Below the pieces are notes generated by a model, which saw only the letters and a list, made by a program, of their open reading frames with translations, ran no database searches and had not been told where the DNA came from. Shown one piece after another: positions 36,907 through 48,270 of a DNA stretch of 64,000 nt. A program made the position numbers and the translations under genes. The stretch is from contig NZ_VTGY01000001.1 in NCBI RefSeq assembly GCF_009729075.1, positions 310,001-374,000 on the forward strand, written 5' to 3'. How positions within the stretch are numbered: the first letter of the stretch is position 1; each line of letters opens with the position of its first letter. This DNA is from Mycolicibacterium sp. CBMA 226 (GTDB taxonomy: Bacteria > Actinomycetota > Actinomycetes > Mycobacteriales > Mycobacteriaceae).

Positions 36907-37461
36907 ATGGCGGAAGACGAGAAGCCCGAAGACAAGACCACCACGCTGAGCAAGGCTGCACAGGACACCGACGCCTCGTCGGGTTCGGGTTCGACGTCCG
37001 TCACGCAGATCATCGCGATCGCGGCCGTGGTCATCGGCCTGATCGCCGCCGGCATCGGCGGCTACGCCCTGTACGAGGTGAAGCATCAGGCCAAGACGTA
37101 CTCCGAGGCCGAGCAGGACGCCGCCAAGATCGCGCTCTGCGACGCCATGAAGACCGTCAGCAAGGGCATCGCGATCAACACCAACCTGGCGCCTCCCGGC
37201 GGCCCGCAGGACACGACGGGCGCCCTCGCCGTGGCGGCCAATGCTCGCCTGGCGCTGATCACCGGCGGCCAGTACCTGCTGAACAAGATCGATCCGGCGG
37301 CCCCGGCCGAGCTCGCGACGGCGACGCGCAAGTATGCCAACACGCTGCTGGACATCGGGGCTGCGGCGACCTCCGGCGCTCAGACCGACGATCCGCAGCA
37401 GAAGGTGCGCCTGGATGACGCCGGCGCTGACAGCAAGGAGATCGGCGACGTCTGCAAGTAG
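36907..37461 (+). CDS. Conserved mycobacterial single-pass membrane protein, unknown function
   Basis: 184 residues: an acidic Ser/Thr-rich cytosolic N-terminus (1-35), one transmembrane helix (about 36-61, TQIIAIAAVVIGLIAAGIGGYAL) and an extracytoplasmic helical domain. Two cysteines (ALCDAM and the C-terminal GDVCK) could form a disulfide. It lies after nadC in M. tuberculosis as well. It looks like a type II-oriented envelope-associated protein; I recognise no domain. Confidence 0.7.
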   Translation: MAEDEKPEDKTTTLSKAAQDTDASSGSGSTSVTQIIAIAAVVIGLIAAGIGGYALYEVKHQAKTYSEAEQDAAKIALCDAMKTVSKGIAINTNLAPPGGPQDTTGALAVAANARLALITGGQYLLNKIDPAAPAELATATRKYANTLLDIGAAATSGAQTDDPQQKVRLDDAGADSKEIGDVCK

Positions 37462-37470
37462 CCGTTGACC

Positions 37471-37508
37471 CACCGGGGCCCCGCTGAGTTTCAGCGTGGC
37501 CCCCGGTG
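37471..37508. terminator. GC-rich stem-loop between convergent genes
   Basis: CACCGGGG...CCCCCGGTG arms continue into CGCTGA/TCAGCG around a short GTT-containing loop, about 17 paired bases with one mismatch. It lies between genes ending at 37461 (+) and 37511 (-). There is no T-tract, but the position is right for a bidirectional terminator. Confidence 0.7.
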
Positions 37509-37510
37509 CA

Positions 37511-37927
37511 TCAGTGGGCGATATCGGCGACGAAGACGCCGCTGCGCTTGGCCACGATCTGTGCGATCCGCGGCAGCGACGGATCGACGGTGCCGGCCGG
37601 CAGCACGCGGGGATTCACCAGGTGCAGGTCCTTGCGCGCGACGTGGATGTCGGCCTCTCCGGCGGCCAGCACGTTCTTGACCCAATTGGTCTTGCCGTGG
37701 GCCAGCCCGATCGCCAGCACGTCGCCCTTGCGGTACGAGGTGACGATGGTCTCGAACTCCTTGCCCGATTTACGGCCGCGGTGCTTGATAACCGAGAACC
37801 CCGGCAGCTTCTTCGACAGCGGGCGCAGCGCCGGGTTGATGTACTTGATCTGGAAGTTCTCCAGCCACACCGGGAAGATCATCGGCACGCCCGCGGCGTT
37901 GTTGGGGTGGTCCTGACGGCTTGACAT
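37511..37927 (-). CDS. Deazaflavin (F420)-dependent nitroreductase family protein
   Basis: 138 residues of the Ddn/nitroreductase-related split-barrel family: FSVIKHRGRKSGKEFETIV, a short beta-rich core (GDVLAIGLAHGKTNWVKNVLA) and the C-terminal IVAKRSGVFVADI. Members use F420H2 to reduce quinones or nitro compounds at or near the membrane. ATG 37927 has GGAGG 6 nt upstream. Its promoter region of 45 bp is shared with hisD on the other strand. Substrate unknown. Confidence 0.82.
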   Translation of the reverse strand: MSSRQDHPNNAAGVPMIFPVWLENFQIKYINPALRPLSKKLPGFSVIKHRGRKSGKEFETIVTSYRKGDVLAIGLAHGKTNWVKNVLAAGEADIHVARKDLHLVNPRVLPAGTVDPSLPRIAQIVAKRSGVFVADIAH

Positions 37928-37972
37928 TGACGCCTCCGTATTCGATTTGGCCTGCTCTGGGAGAATAGTGGG

Positions 37973-41020
<3,048 letters not shown>

Positions 41021-41024
<4 letters not shown>

Positions 41025-41638
41025 CAAAAAAGCTTGTCGTTCTGGACTACGGTTCGGGCAATCTCCGGTCCGCGCAGCGCGCGCTCGAGCGCGTGGGGGC
41101 CGACGTCGAGGTGACGGCGGACGCCACGGCTGCCGCCGCCGCGGACGGACTCGTGGTGCCCGGCGTCGGCGCCTATGAGGCCTGCATGACGGGCCTGCGC
41201 TCGATCGGCGGGGAGAAGATCATCGCCGACCGGCTCGCCGCAGGTCACCCCGTGCTGGGGGTGTGCGTCGGCATGCAGATCCTGTTCTCGAAGGGCGTGG
41301 AATTCGGCGTGCAGACAGCGGGGTGCGGGCAGTGGCCCGGCGAGGTCACCCGCCTCGACGCGCCGGTGATTCCGCACATGGGCTGGAACACCGTCGAGGC
41401 CGCCGACGACAGCGTCCTGTTCAAGGGGCTCGACGCGGGCACGCGGTTCTATTTCGTGCATTCGTACGCCGCCCAGCAGTGGGGCGGCCATGCCGACGCG
41501 AAGGTCACCTGGGCTACGCATCACGTGCCGTTCATCGCGGCCGTCGAAGACGGTGCGTTGTCGGCGACACAGTTTCATCCGGAGAAGAGCGGCGACGCAG
41601 GTGCGACGCTGTTGGCGAATTGGGTTGAGGGGCTATGA
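41021..41638 (+). CDS. hisH: Imidazole glycerol phosphate synthase, glutaminase subunit
   Basis: A 205-residue class I glutamine amidotransferase. The Cys nucleophile is in [10 protein letters not shown], and the His-Glu pair is in [12 protein letters not shown]. It feeds ammonia to HisF to form IGP and AICAR. The GTG start overlaps hisB, and the stop overlaps hisA (ATGA). Confidence 0.96.
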
Positions 41639-42366
41639 GTTTGATTTTGTTGCCGGCCGTTGATGTGGTCGACGGCAAGGCGGTGCGGCTGGTGCAGGGT
41701 AAGGCCGGCAGCGAGACCGATTACGGTTCGGCGCTGGAGGCCGCGCAGACCTGGCAGCGCGACGGCGCCGAGTGGGTGCACCTGGTGGACCTGGATGCCG
41801 CGTTCGGCCGGGGCAGCAACCGGGAACTGCTGGCCGAGGTGGTCGGCAAACTCGATGTGGCCGTGGAGCTTTCCGGCGGCATCCGCGACGACGCCTCGCT
41901 CAAGGCGGCCATGGACACGGGCTGCGCCCGCGTGAACATCGGTACGGCCGCGCTGGAGAGCCCGGAATGGTGCAAGCGCGCCATCGGCGAATACGGGGAC
42001 CGCGTGGCCGTCGGCCTGGACGTGCAGTTCGAGAACGGCAGCTGGCGGCTGCGTGGCCGCGGCTGGGAGACCGACGGCGGCGATCTGTGGGAGGTGCTGG
42101 AACGCCTCGACAGCGAAGGCTGCTCGCGCTACGTCGTCACCGATGTCACCAAGGACGGCACGCTGACGGGGCCGAACCTGGAGCTGCTGAGCACCGTGGC
42201 CGGCCGCACCAAGGCGCCGATCATCGCGTCGGGTGGCGTGTCGAGCCTCGACGACCTGCGGGCCATCGCCACGCTGACCGGGCAGGGCGTCGAGGGCGCC
42301 ATCGTCGGAAAGGCCTTGTACGCGGAGCGGTTCACGCTGCCCGAGGCGCTGGCCGCGGTGAAGTGA
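41635..42366 (+). CDS. priA: Phosphoribosyl isomerase A (bifunctional HisA/TrpF)
   Basis: A 243-residue TIM barrel. [18 protein letters not shown] carries the general-base Asp, and [13 protein letters not shown] the general acid. In Actinobacteria lacking a separate trpF this enzyme serves both histidine (ProFAR isomerase) and tryptophan (PRA isomerase) synthesis. The bifunctionality is assigned from taxon and context, not shown by the sequence alone. It overlaps impA by 4 nt. Confidence 0.92.
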   Translation: MSLILLPAVDVVDGKAVRLVQGKAGSETDYGSALEAAQTWQRDGAEWVHLVDLDAAFGRGSNRELLAEVVGKLDVAVELSGGIRDDASLKAAMDTGCARVNIGTAALESPEWCKRAIGEYGDRVAVGLDVQFENGSWRLRGRGWETDGGDLWEVLERLDSEGCSRYVVTDVTKDGTLTGPNLELLSTVAGRTKAPIIASGGVSSLDDLRAIATLTGQGVEGAIVGKALYAERFTLPEALAAVK

Positions 42367-43178
42367 TCGACCCGGCGCGGTTGGCAGAGCTGGTCGCTAC
42401 GGCGACCGGCATCCTCGATGACGCTGTCGCCCCGTTCATCGCCGGCCACCAGGCCGATGCGGCAGTTCGCAAGAAGGGCAACGACTTCGCCACCGAGATC
42501 GATCTCGCCATCGAGCGTCAGGTCGTCGCGGCACTGACGTCGGCGACCGGGATCGGCGTGCACGGTGAGGAATTCGGTGGGGAGCCCATCGATTCCGAGT
42601 TGGTGTGGGTGCTCGATCCGATCGACGGCACCTTCAACTACGCGGCAGGTTCGCCCATGGCGGCGATCCTGCTCGGCTTGCTGTGGCGGGGCACTCCGGT
42701 CGCGGGGCTGACCTGGTTGCCGTTCATGGGCCAGCGGTACATCGCGACGGTGGCGGGTCCGGTCCGGGATGGGGACACGGTGTTGCCGCCGTTGGCCCCG
42801 ACCACGCTGGCCGACTCGATCGTCGGCATTCAGACCTTCAACATCGATTCGAAGGGCCGGTTCCCCGGGCGGTGGCGCAATGCGGTGCTGTCGGGCCTGA
42901 CCAGGGAATGTTCCCGGGTGCGGATGCATGGTGCCACCGGCCTGGATCTGGCCTACGTCGGCGCCGGCATCCTCGGTGGCGCAATCAGTTTCGGCCATCA
43001 CATCTGGGACCACGCGGCGGGTGTGGCGCTGGTGCGAGCCGCGGGTGGCATCGTCACCGACCTCGCCGGAGAGCCCTGGACAGCGGAGTCGAAGTCGGCG
43101 CTGGCCGCCGCTCCCGGTGTGCACGAGAGGATGCTGGAAATCGTGAAATCCGTTGGTGTGCCGGAGGATTACCTGTGA
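42363..43178 (+). CDS. impA: Inositol-monophosphatase family phosphatase ImpA
   Basis: 271 residues of the Mg2+-dependent IMPase superfamily: [15 protein letters not shown], the metal-binding HGEEFGG and [17 protein letters not shown] motifs, and the C-terminal [15 protein letters not shown]. Its place between priA and hisF is typical of mycobacteria. Such proteins act on inositol phosphate, fructose bisphosphate or histidinol phosphate; a histidinol-phosphatase role is suggested by position only. GTG 42363 overlaps priA, and the stop overlaps hisF. Confidence 0.9.
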   Translation: MIDPARLAELVATATGILDDAVAPFIAGHQADAAVRKKGNDFATEIDLAIERQVVAALTSATGIGVHGEEFGGEPIDSELVWVLDPIDGTFNYAAGSPMAAILLGLLWRGTPVAGLTWLPFMGQRYIATVAGPVRDGDTVLPPLAPTTLADSIVGIQTFNIDSKGRFPGRWRNAVLSGLTRECSRVRMHGATGLDLAYVGAGILGGAISFGHHIWDHAAGVALVRAAGGIVTDLAGEPWTAESKSALAAAPGVHERMLEIVKSVGVPEDYL

Positions 43179-43957
43179 GTCTCGCAACCCGTGTCATCCC
43201 GTGCCTGGACGTCGACGGCGGCCGGGTGGTCAAGGGCGTCAACTTTGAGAACCTAAGGGACGCCGGTGATCCCGTGGAGCTGGCCGCCGCGTACGACGCG
43301 GAGGGCGCCGACGAGCTGACGTTCCTGGACGTCACGGCGTCGTCGTCGGGCCGGTCGACCATGCTCGAGGTGGTGCGTCGCACCGCCGAGCAGGTGTTCA
43401 TCCCGCTGACCGTCGGTGGCGGCGTGCGCTCGGTCGAGGACGTCGACACCCTGTTGCGGGCCGGCGCCGACAAGGTCTCGGTCAACACCGCGGCCATCGC
43501 TCGGCCCGAACTGCTGTCGGAGTTGTCGCGGCAGTTCGGTTCGCAGTGCATCGTGCTGTCGGTCGACGCGCGGACCGTGCCGGAAGGCGCTGAAGGCTCT
43601 GTGCCGACCCCGTCCGGCTGGGAGGTGACGACCCACGGTGGCCGTCGGGGAACCGGCATCGACGCCATCGAATGGGCAACGCGCGGAGCTGAACTCGGCG
43701 TCGGCGAGATCCTGCTGAATTCCATGGACGCCGACGGCACCAAGGCCGGCTTCGATCTGGCGATGCTGAAGGCGGTACGCGCCGCGGTGAGTGTTCCGGT
43801 GATCGCCAGCGGGGGAGCCGGCGCCGTCGACCATTTCGCGCCCGCCGTGCAGGCCGGCGCCGATGCGGTCCTCGCGGCCAGCGTGTTCCACTTCCGCGAA
43901 CTGACCATCGGCCAGGTGAAGGCGGCGATGGCGGCCGAAGGGATCACCGTTCGATGA
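43175..43957 (+). CDS. hisF: Imidazole glycerol phosphate synthase, cyclase subunit
   Basis: A 260-residue TIM barrel that closes the imidazole ring with ammonia from His[21 protein letters not shown] with its catalytic Asp, the [12 protein letters not shown] phosphate loop and [15 protein letters not shown] are characteristic. The GTG start overlaps impA. The stop overlaps the ATG of a 13-codon micro-ORF that leads to hisI. Confidence 0.96.
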   Translation: MSLATRVIPCLDVDGGRVVKGVNFENLRDAGDPVELAAAYDAEGADELTFLDVTASSSGRSTMLEVVRRTAEQVFIPLTVGGGVRSVEDVDTLLRAGADKVSVNTAAIARPELLSELSRQFGSQCIVLSVDARTVPEGAEGSVPTPSGWEVTTHGGRRGTGIDAIEWATRGAELGVGEILLNSMDADGTKAGFDLAMLKAVRAAVSVPVIASGGAGAVDHFAPAVQAGADAVLAASVFHFRELTIGQVKAAMAAEGITVR

Positions 43958-43995
43958 GCGAAGCGACATCGGCGAATGGAGGTCCGGTTCGATGA
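43954..43995 (+). CDS. Candidate 13-residue micro-ORF bridging hisF and hisI
   Basis: ATG 43954 overlaps the hisF stop (ATGA). Thirteen codons ([13 protein letters not shown]) follow, and the TGA overlaps the hisI ATG (ATGA at 43992-43995). A direct repeat, TTCGATGAGCG, occurs at both overlaps, so the bridge may have arisen by a short duplication of the junction. It would carry ribosome coupling across the only non-overlapping junction of the operon. No peptide function is proposed. Confidence 0.4.
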   Translation: MSEATSANGGPVR

Positions 43996-44342
43996 GCGCT
44001 TTGGACCCCGGGATTGCCGCCCGCATCAAGCGTAACGAGGCCGGGCTGTTCACTGCCGTGGTGCAACAGCGTGGCACCGGCGACTTGCTGATGGTCGCCT
44101 GGATGGACGACGACGCGCTGGCCCGCACCCTGGAAACCCGTGAGGCGACGTACTTTTCCCGCTCGCGCGGCGAACAGTGGGTCAAGGGCCTGACGTCGGG
44201 CCACACGCAGCACGTGCACTCGGTGCGGCTGGACTGTGACGGCGACGCCGTGCTGCTCGAGGTCGACCAGGTTGGCGGGGCCTGCCACACCGGCGACCAC
44301 AGCTGCTTCGACGCCGACCTGTTGCTCGGCCCCGAGTCCTAA
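43992..44342 (+). CDS. hisI: Phosphoribosyl-AMP cyclohydrolase
   Basis: A 116-residue zinc enzyme, monofunctional (no HisE domain). [27 protein letters not shown] is the family core, and the metal-binding Asp/Cys set lies in [15 protein letters not shown] and [10 protein letters not shown]. Last gene of the his operon. Its stop overlaps the convergent TetR gene end by 4 nt. Confidence 0.95.
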   Translation: MSALDPGIAARIKRNEAGLFTAVVQQRGTGDLLMVAWMDDDALARTLETREATYFSRSRGEQWVKGLTSGHTQHVHSVRLDCDGDAVLLEVDQVGGACHTGDHSCFDADLLLGPES

Positions 44343-45004
44343 CTCGGCTCGGGCAGGTGCTGCTCGACCAGAGCCCGGCCTTCTGCCCGCAGGGCGTCGT
44401 CGACGTCGATCCCGAGCACCCGTAGCGCGGCATCGGCGATGGCCTCTGCCACACTTTCACCGGCCATTTCGTCACCGGCGATGTCGGGGTCGTCGACACG
44501 CTGCGCGATGACCGTCTCGGTCAGGCGCACCGGCAGCCCGCAGCGGAACTCGTCGCGGCCGCCTACGGCGTCGACCGCCAATTCGCGGTAGACGGCGTGC
44601 AACTCGCGGCGCCTGCGGTGGAAGCCCTCGATGCCGTCGACCTCCGGCAGCAGATAGAGCCGGCCCAGGTTCCATGGCACCGACAGCAGATTGGCCGCGT
44701 CACCGGCCGTCACGGCCCACAGGGCCGCCTTCGGATCCGCCACCGTCCGCGTCACGCGCCGCGCGAACTCCAGCGACGGCACCACCGTCGCATCGAGCAG
44801 CGCTTCGAGGATGGCTTCCTTGTTGGGGAAGTGGTGGTACAGCGACGCCTGACGGATGCCGACCGCCTCGGCGATCGACCGTGTCGAGGTCACCGTGAAG
44901 CCCTGGGTGACGAAGAGTTCTCCGGCGGCATCGAGGATCTGCTCGACGGCGGTACTGCCGGGGCGTAGGGCATCGCGGTGACGGGGACGGCCGGGTCGGC
45001 TCAT
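44339..45004 (-). CDS. TetR-family regulator next to the urea/guanidine-type cluster
   Basis: 221 residues with a TetR helix-turn-helix (residues about 15-60: [44 protein letters not shown]). It lies divergent from the permease gene, with two palindromes in the 162-bp gap. A role as local repressor of the permease-DUF1989-carboxyltransferase-hydrolase operon is likely but inferred. The start was set at ATG 45004, where conserved sequence begins; an upstream in-frame extension would run into the palindromes. Confidence 0.82.
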   Translation of the reverse strand: MSRPGRPRHRDALRPGSTAVEQILDAAGELFVTQGFTVTSTRSIAEAVGIRQASLYHHFPNKEAILEALLDATVVPSLEFARRVTRTVADPKAALWAVTAGDAANLLSVPWNLGRLYLLPEVDGIEGFHRRRRELHAVYRELAVDAVGGRDEFRCGLPVRLTETVIAQRVDDPDIAGDEMAGESVAEAIADAALRVLGIDVDDALRAEGRALVEQHLPEPS

Positions 45005-45092
45005 GTCACTACTGTGCCACCTGCGGTCATCCGCGCGGCGTCGGCTCGCGTGAAACCCAACTGTTACATCGCGACCCACGTCGGAAACGTCG

Positions 45093-45110
45093 GTGACGCT
45101 TCTGCGTCAC
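45093..45110. promoter_or_regulatory. Palindrome 1 in the TetR/permease intergenic region
   Basis: GTGACGC-TTCT-GCGTCAC, perfect 7-bp arms with a 4-nt centre. It could be an operator or an RNA hairpin. Confidence 0.45.
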
Positions 45111-45124
45111 GCTTCCCAATAATT

Positions 45125-45138
45125 CTGTCAGTTGACAG
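45125..45138. promoter_or_regulatory. Palindrome 2, candidate TetR operator over a -35-like box
   Basis: CTGTCA-GT-TGACAG, perfect 6-bp arms. Its right half contains TTGACA (45132-45137), a consensus -35 for the permease direction, about 30 nt before the ATG at 45167. A clear -10 was not found. Confidence 0.55.
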
Positions 45139-45166
45139 GTATTGCGCTCTGCAGAATCGGGATCGG

Positions 45167-46675
45167 ATGACATTGACCAACACGTCGCCGGCGGATCACG
45201 ACGATCTCGCCGAGTTCGGCTACGACCAACAGCTGCACCGCTCGCTGGGCAAGTTCGCCTCGTTCGCGGCCGGCTTCTCATTTGTCTCCATTCTGACCAC
45301 GATCTTCCAATTGTTCGGCCTCGGATACAATTTCGGCGGTCCGGCCTTCTTCTGGACCTGGCCGGTGGTGTTCATCGGACAGTTCGCGGTGGCGCTGTGC
45401 TTCGCCGAACTCGCGGCCCGCTACCCGATCTCGGGGGCCATCTACCAGTGGGCCCGCCGCCTCGGCGGTGAGGTGGTCGGCTGGTTCGGTGGCTGGTTCA
45501 TGATCCTCGCGCAGATCATCACGGCGTCCGCCGCGGCCATCGCGCTGCAGGTGGTGCTGCCGGCGGTGTGGTCGGGCTTCCAGATCATCGGTACCGATAC
45601 CGCACTCACGTCCGCGGACGGGGCCGCCAACGCCGTTCTGCTGGGTACCACGCTGCTGGTCATCACCACCACGATCAACTGCATCGGGGTGCGCTGGATG
45701 TCACGGGTCGCGACGATCGGTGTGTGCTGCGAGATCATCGGTGCCATCGCGGTGGTCGGCGTGTTCTTCACGCACGCGCAGCGTGGTCCGCAGGTCGTCT
45801 TCGACACCGGGGCAACGGGTTCCGGTTATGGCTGGGCCTGGATCGCCTCGGGGCTGATGGCCGCCTACGTCATGGTCGGCTTCGGCTCGGCCGGTGAACT
45901 CGCCGAGGAGACGCGCGACGCGCGTCGGGTCGCCCCGCGCACCATCCGCTCGGCGCTCACCGTCTCGGCACTCGGCGGCGGTCTGATGATCATCGGCGCG
46001 CTGATGGCCGCACCGAGCCTGACCGACGGGCGCCTCGCCGCCGAGGGCCTGCCCTATGTGCTGGATGCGGTGCTGTCCTCGCCCTGGGGCACCTTGCTCC
46101 TCGTCGACGTGGCCATCGCGATCTTCATCTGCACCTTGGCTATTCAGACCGCTGCCACCCGCCTGATGTTCTCCATGGCACGCGACCACCGGCTGCCGTT
46201 CTCGTCGCTGCTGTCCCGCGTCAATCCGGCTACCGGCACGCCCATTCCGCCGGCGATCGTGGTCGGTGTGGCGTGTGTCGGTGTGCTCTTGGTGAACGTC
46301 GGCAACTCCGCGATCTTCGCGACCCTCGCCAGTGTCTGCATCATCGCGATCTACATCGCCTACCTGCTGGTGACCGCCCCGCTCCTGGCGCACCGGCTGC
46401 GCGGAATGCGGTGGGACGCATCGGTTACCGACGCCGGCGGCCGGCCGCTGTTCTCCCTTGGCCGCTGGGGTCTGCCGGTCAACGTGTTCGCCGTGGTCTA
46501 CGGCGTGGCGATGGTGATCAACCTGGCCTGGCCACGGCCGGAAATCTACGACCCGACGGGCGCCATGCCGCTGCTGGTGTGGGCCGGGCCGTTCACCATC
46601 GTTGCCATCGTCGCGCTCGGCGCCCTGTGCTTCCCGTACCGCCGGACCCATCCGCGCCCCGTCGGGTCGCTCTGA
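45167..46675 (+). CDS. APC-superfamily amine/amino-acid permease
   Basis: A 502-residue transporter with about 12 membrane helices. FAAGFSFVSILTTIFQLFGLG and GAIYQWARRLGG are typical of the eukaryotic-like GABA/choline permease branch of the APC superfamily. As first gene of a DUF1989-carboxyltransferase-allophanate hydrolase cluster, it probably imports the substrate of that pathway (guanidine, a guanidino compound or a urea derivative). ATG 45167 was chosen because the hydrophilic N-terminus and helix 1 follow normally; the upstream frame crosses the palindromes. Confidence 0.85.
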   Translation: MTLTNTSPADHDDLAEFGYDQQLHRSLGKFASFAAGFSFVSILTTIFQLFGLGYNFGGPAFFWTWPVVFIGQFAVALCFAELAARYPISGAIYQWARRLGGEVVGWFGGWFMILAQIITASAAAIALQVVLPAVWSGFQIIGTDTALTSADGAANAVLLGTTLLVITTTINCIGVRWMSRVATIGVCCEIIGAIAVVGVFFTHAQRGPQVVFDTGATGSGYGWAWIASGLMAAYVMVGFGSAGELAEETRDARRVAPRTIRSALTVSALGGGLMIIGALMAAPSLTDGRLAAEGLPYVLDAVLSSPWGTLLLVDVAIAIFICTLAIQTAATRLMFSMARDHRLPFSSLLSRVNPATGTPIPPAIVVGVACVGVLLVNVGNSAIFATLASVCIIAIYIAYLLVTAPLLAHRLRGMRWDASVTDAGGRPLFSLGRWGLPVNVFAVVYGVAMVINLAWPRPEIYDPTGAMPLLVWAGPFTIVAIVALGALCFPYRRTHPRPVGSL

Positions 46676-46710
46676 ACCCCGTCCAATCAGTAACTGCCGA
46701 AAGGATTCTC

Positions 46711-47574
46711 ATGAGTTCTTCGTCCACCACCTCGACCACCGCCGCGGCCCGCGCGCACGCCCGCGCGCAGGCCGGTACACACACCGCCGCCATGCCCGTC
46801 GTACCGGCGTCGCAGTGGCCGACACCGCCAGAGGGTGTCGATGCCGACCGCCTCACCTGGGCCGAGACGGTACCCGGCGGCCGCTACACCAGCAAGGTGC
46901 TGGCCCGCGGAACTCGGCTGCGGCTCACCGACATCGACGGCCGGGCTTGCGCGCACGTGTTGCTGTGGCGCGCCGACGCCCCGTGGGAGCGGCTCAACAG
47001 TGCCGACACCGTCAAGGTGCCGTGGCAGGCGTATCTCGGAACCGGCCACCCGCTGCTCGACGACCAGGGGCGGGTCCTGGCCACCATCCTGGCCGACACC
47101 TCGGGCCACCACGATGCGCTGTGCGGCACCACAACCCGGTCCCAGAACGAGGCCCGCTACGGGGCGGGTACCGCGCACTCGGACAGCCCGGCGGGTCGGG
47201 AACTGCTGGTGCTCGCCGCGCTCAAACATGGCCTGGGTCCGCGTGACGTCGGCCCCGGGGTGTCGTTCTTCCACGGCGTCCGGGCCGACGATGCGGGTCA
47301 ACTCGTGTCGACCGGCTCGGCCGGACCCGGCGCGGCCGTCGAACTGCTCGTGCACCTGCCGGTGATCGTTGCGATCGCCAACACCGCGCACCCGCTCGAC
47401 CCGGAGCCGACGTTCGACACCTCCGATCTGGAGGTGCTGGCCTGGTCGGCACCCGCAGACCTCGCCGAACTGGCGGGCCGTGCCGACACGATCGGGCCCG
47501 AATACGACCGCGCACATCGCAACACCGAAGACGTCTGGACCGCACTGCATCTCACCGAAGGAGTCAGCCGATGA
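46711..47574 (+). CDS. DUF1989 protein, urea carboxylase-associated protein 1 / carboxyguanidine deiminase subunit type
   Basis: 287 residues with the DUF1989 core (GGRYTSKVLARGTRLRLTDIDGRACAHVLLW; TSGHHDALCGTTTRSQNEARYG; SFFHGVRADDAGQL). A low-complexity Ser/Thr/Ala leader occupies the first 25 residues. Pairs of DUF1989 proteins next to urea-carboxylase-like enzymes have been shown elsewhere to form CgdAB, which turns carboxyguanidine into allophanate. A GAAAGGA Shine-Dalgarno precedes ATG 46711. The stop overlaps the next gene (ATGA). Subunit identity (A or B) cannot be fixed here. Confidence 0.82.
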   Translation: MSSSSTTSTTAAARAHARAQAGTHTAAMPVVPASQWPTPPEGVDADRLTWAETVPGGRYTSKVLARGTRLRLTDIDGRACAHVLLWRADAPWERLNSADTVKVPWQAYLGTGHPLLDDQGRVLATILADTSGHHDALCGTTTRSQNEARYGAGTAHSDSPAGRELLVLAALKHGLGPRDVGPGVSFFHGVRADDAGQLVSTGSAGPGAAVELLVHLPVIVAIANTAHPLDPEPTFDTSDLEVLAWSAPADLAELAGRADTIGPEYDRAHRNTEDVWTALHLTEGVSR

Positions 47575-48227
47575 ACATGGGCATGAGCACCATCACCGCC
47601 GTCCCCGCGCTGGTGCCTGGCGCGATCATTCTCGATGAGGTCGTCGAGGCCCGCGGTCCCTGGTCGGCGATCATCGCGGAAGGCGATGTGCTGACCATCG
47701 TCGACCTGCACGGCAACCAGGCTGTAGACACGCTGATCTACGGGGCCCATGACACGTCCCGGCGGTACAGCGCCCAGACCACCATCACGGCACAGCGCTC
47801 GTTGTTCGTCAGCACCGGAACGGTGTTGCGGGACAGCGACGGCGGCGCGCTGATGACCGTGGTGGCCGACGAAGTGGGTAACCACGACACCGTCGGTGGC
47901 GCCTGCTCGCAGGAATCGAACACTCTGCGCTACGGACACCACACCCGCCATCAGCACGCGTGCGTCGAGAACTTCCTCATCGAGGGCGCCCGGTACGGCC
48001 TCGGAAAGCGTGACCTGGCACCGAATCTCAACTTCTTCATGAACGTACCGGTGGAGGCCGACGGCACCCTCGGCATCGTCGACGGACTGTCGGCGCCGGG
48101 CCTGCGGGTGGCGCTGCGCGCCGACACCGACGTTCTCGTGCTGGTGTCCAACTGCCCGCAGATCAACAATCCGTGCAACGGCTTCGATCCCACGCCGGTG
48201 CGGATGATCGTCACCCGCCCGTCCTGA
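47571..48227 (+). CDS. DUF1989 protein, urea carboxylase-associated protein 2 / carboxyguanidine deiminase subunit type
   Basis: 218 residues. The core GDVLTIVDLHGNQAVDTLIY, GGACSQESNTLRYG and the NPCNGFDPTPVRM end match DUF1989. The Cys and His clusters are plausible metal ligands. ATG 47571 overlaps the previous stop, and Met codons at 47577 and 47583 are alternative starts. The two DUF1989 paralogues probably form one hetero-oligomeric deiminase. A 43-bp gap with AAAGGAATT precedes the carboxyltransferase gene. Confidence 0.82.
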   Translation: MNMGMSTITAVPALVPGAIILDEVVEARGPWSAIIAEGDVLTIVDLHGNQAVDTLIYGAHDTSRRYSAQTTITAQRSLFVSTGTVLRDSDGGALMTVVADEVGNHDTVGGACSQESNTLRYGHHTRHQHACVENFLIEGARYGLGKRDLAPNLNFFMNVPVEADGTLGIVDGLSAPGLRVALRADTDVLVLVSNCPQINNPCNGFDPTPVRMIVTRPS

Positions 48228-48270
48228 TCCACGTCTCTCGCACCGCGTTCTCGAGCAAAGGAATTCGCGC

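Noticed and set aside
42129..44290. Minus-strand frames opposite impA, hisF and hisI
   Set aside because: Antisense shadows of strongly conserved histidine genes.
45005..45166. Guanidine-I (ykkC) riboswitch upstream of the permease
   Set aside because: I looked for the conserved ACGR and GGUCCGAGAG-type blocks and did not see them. The region is better explained by palindromes for the TetR protein.
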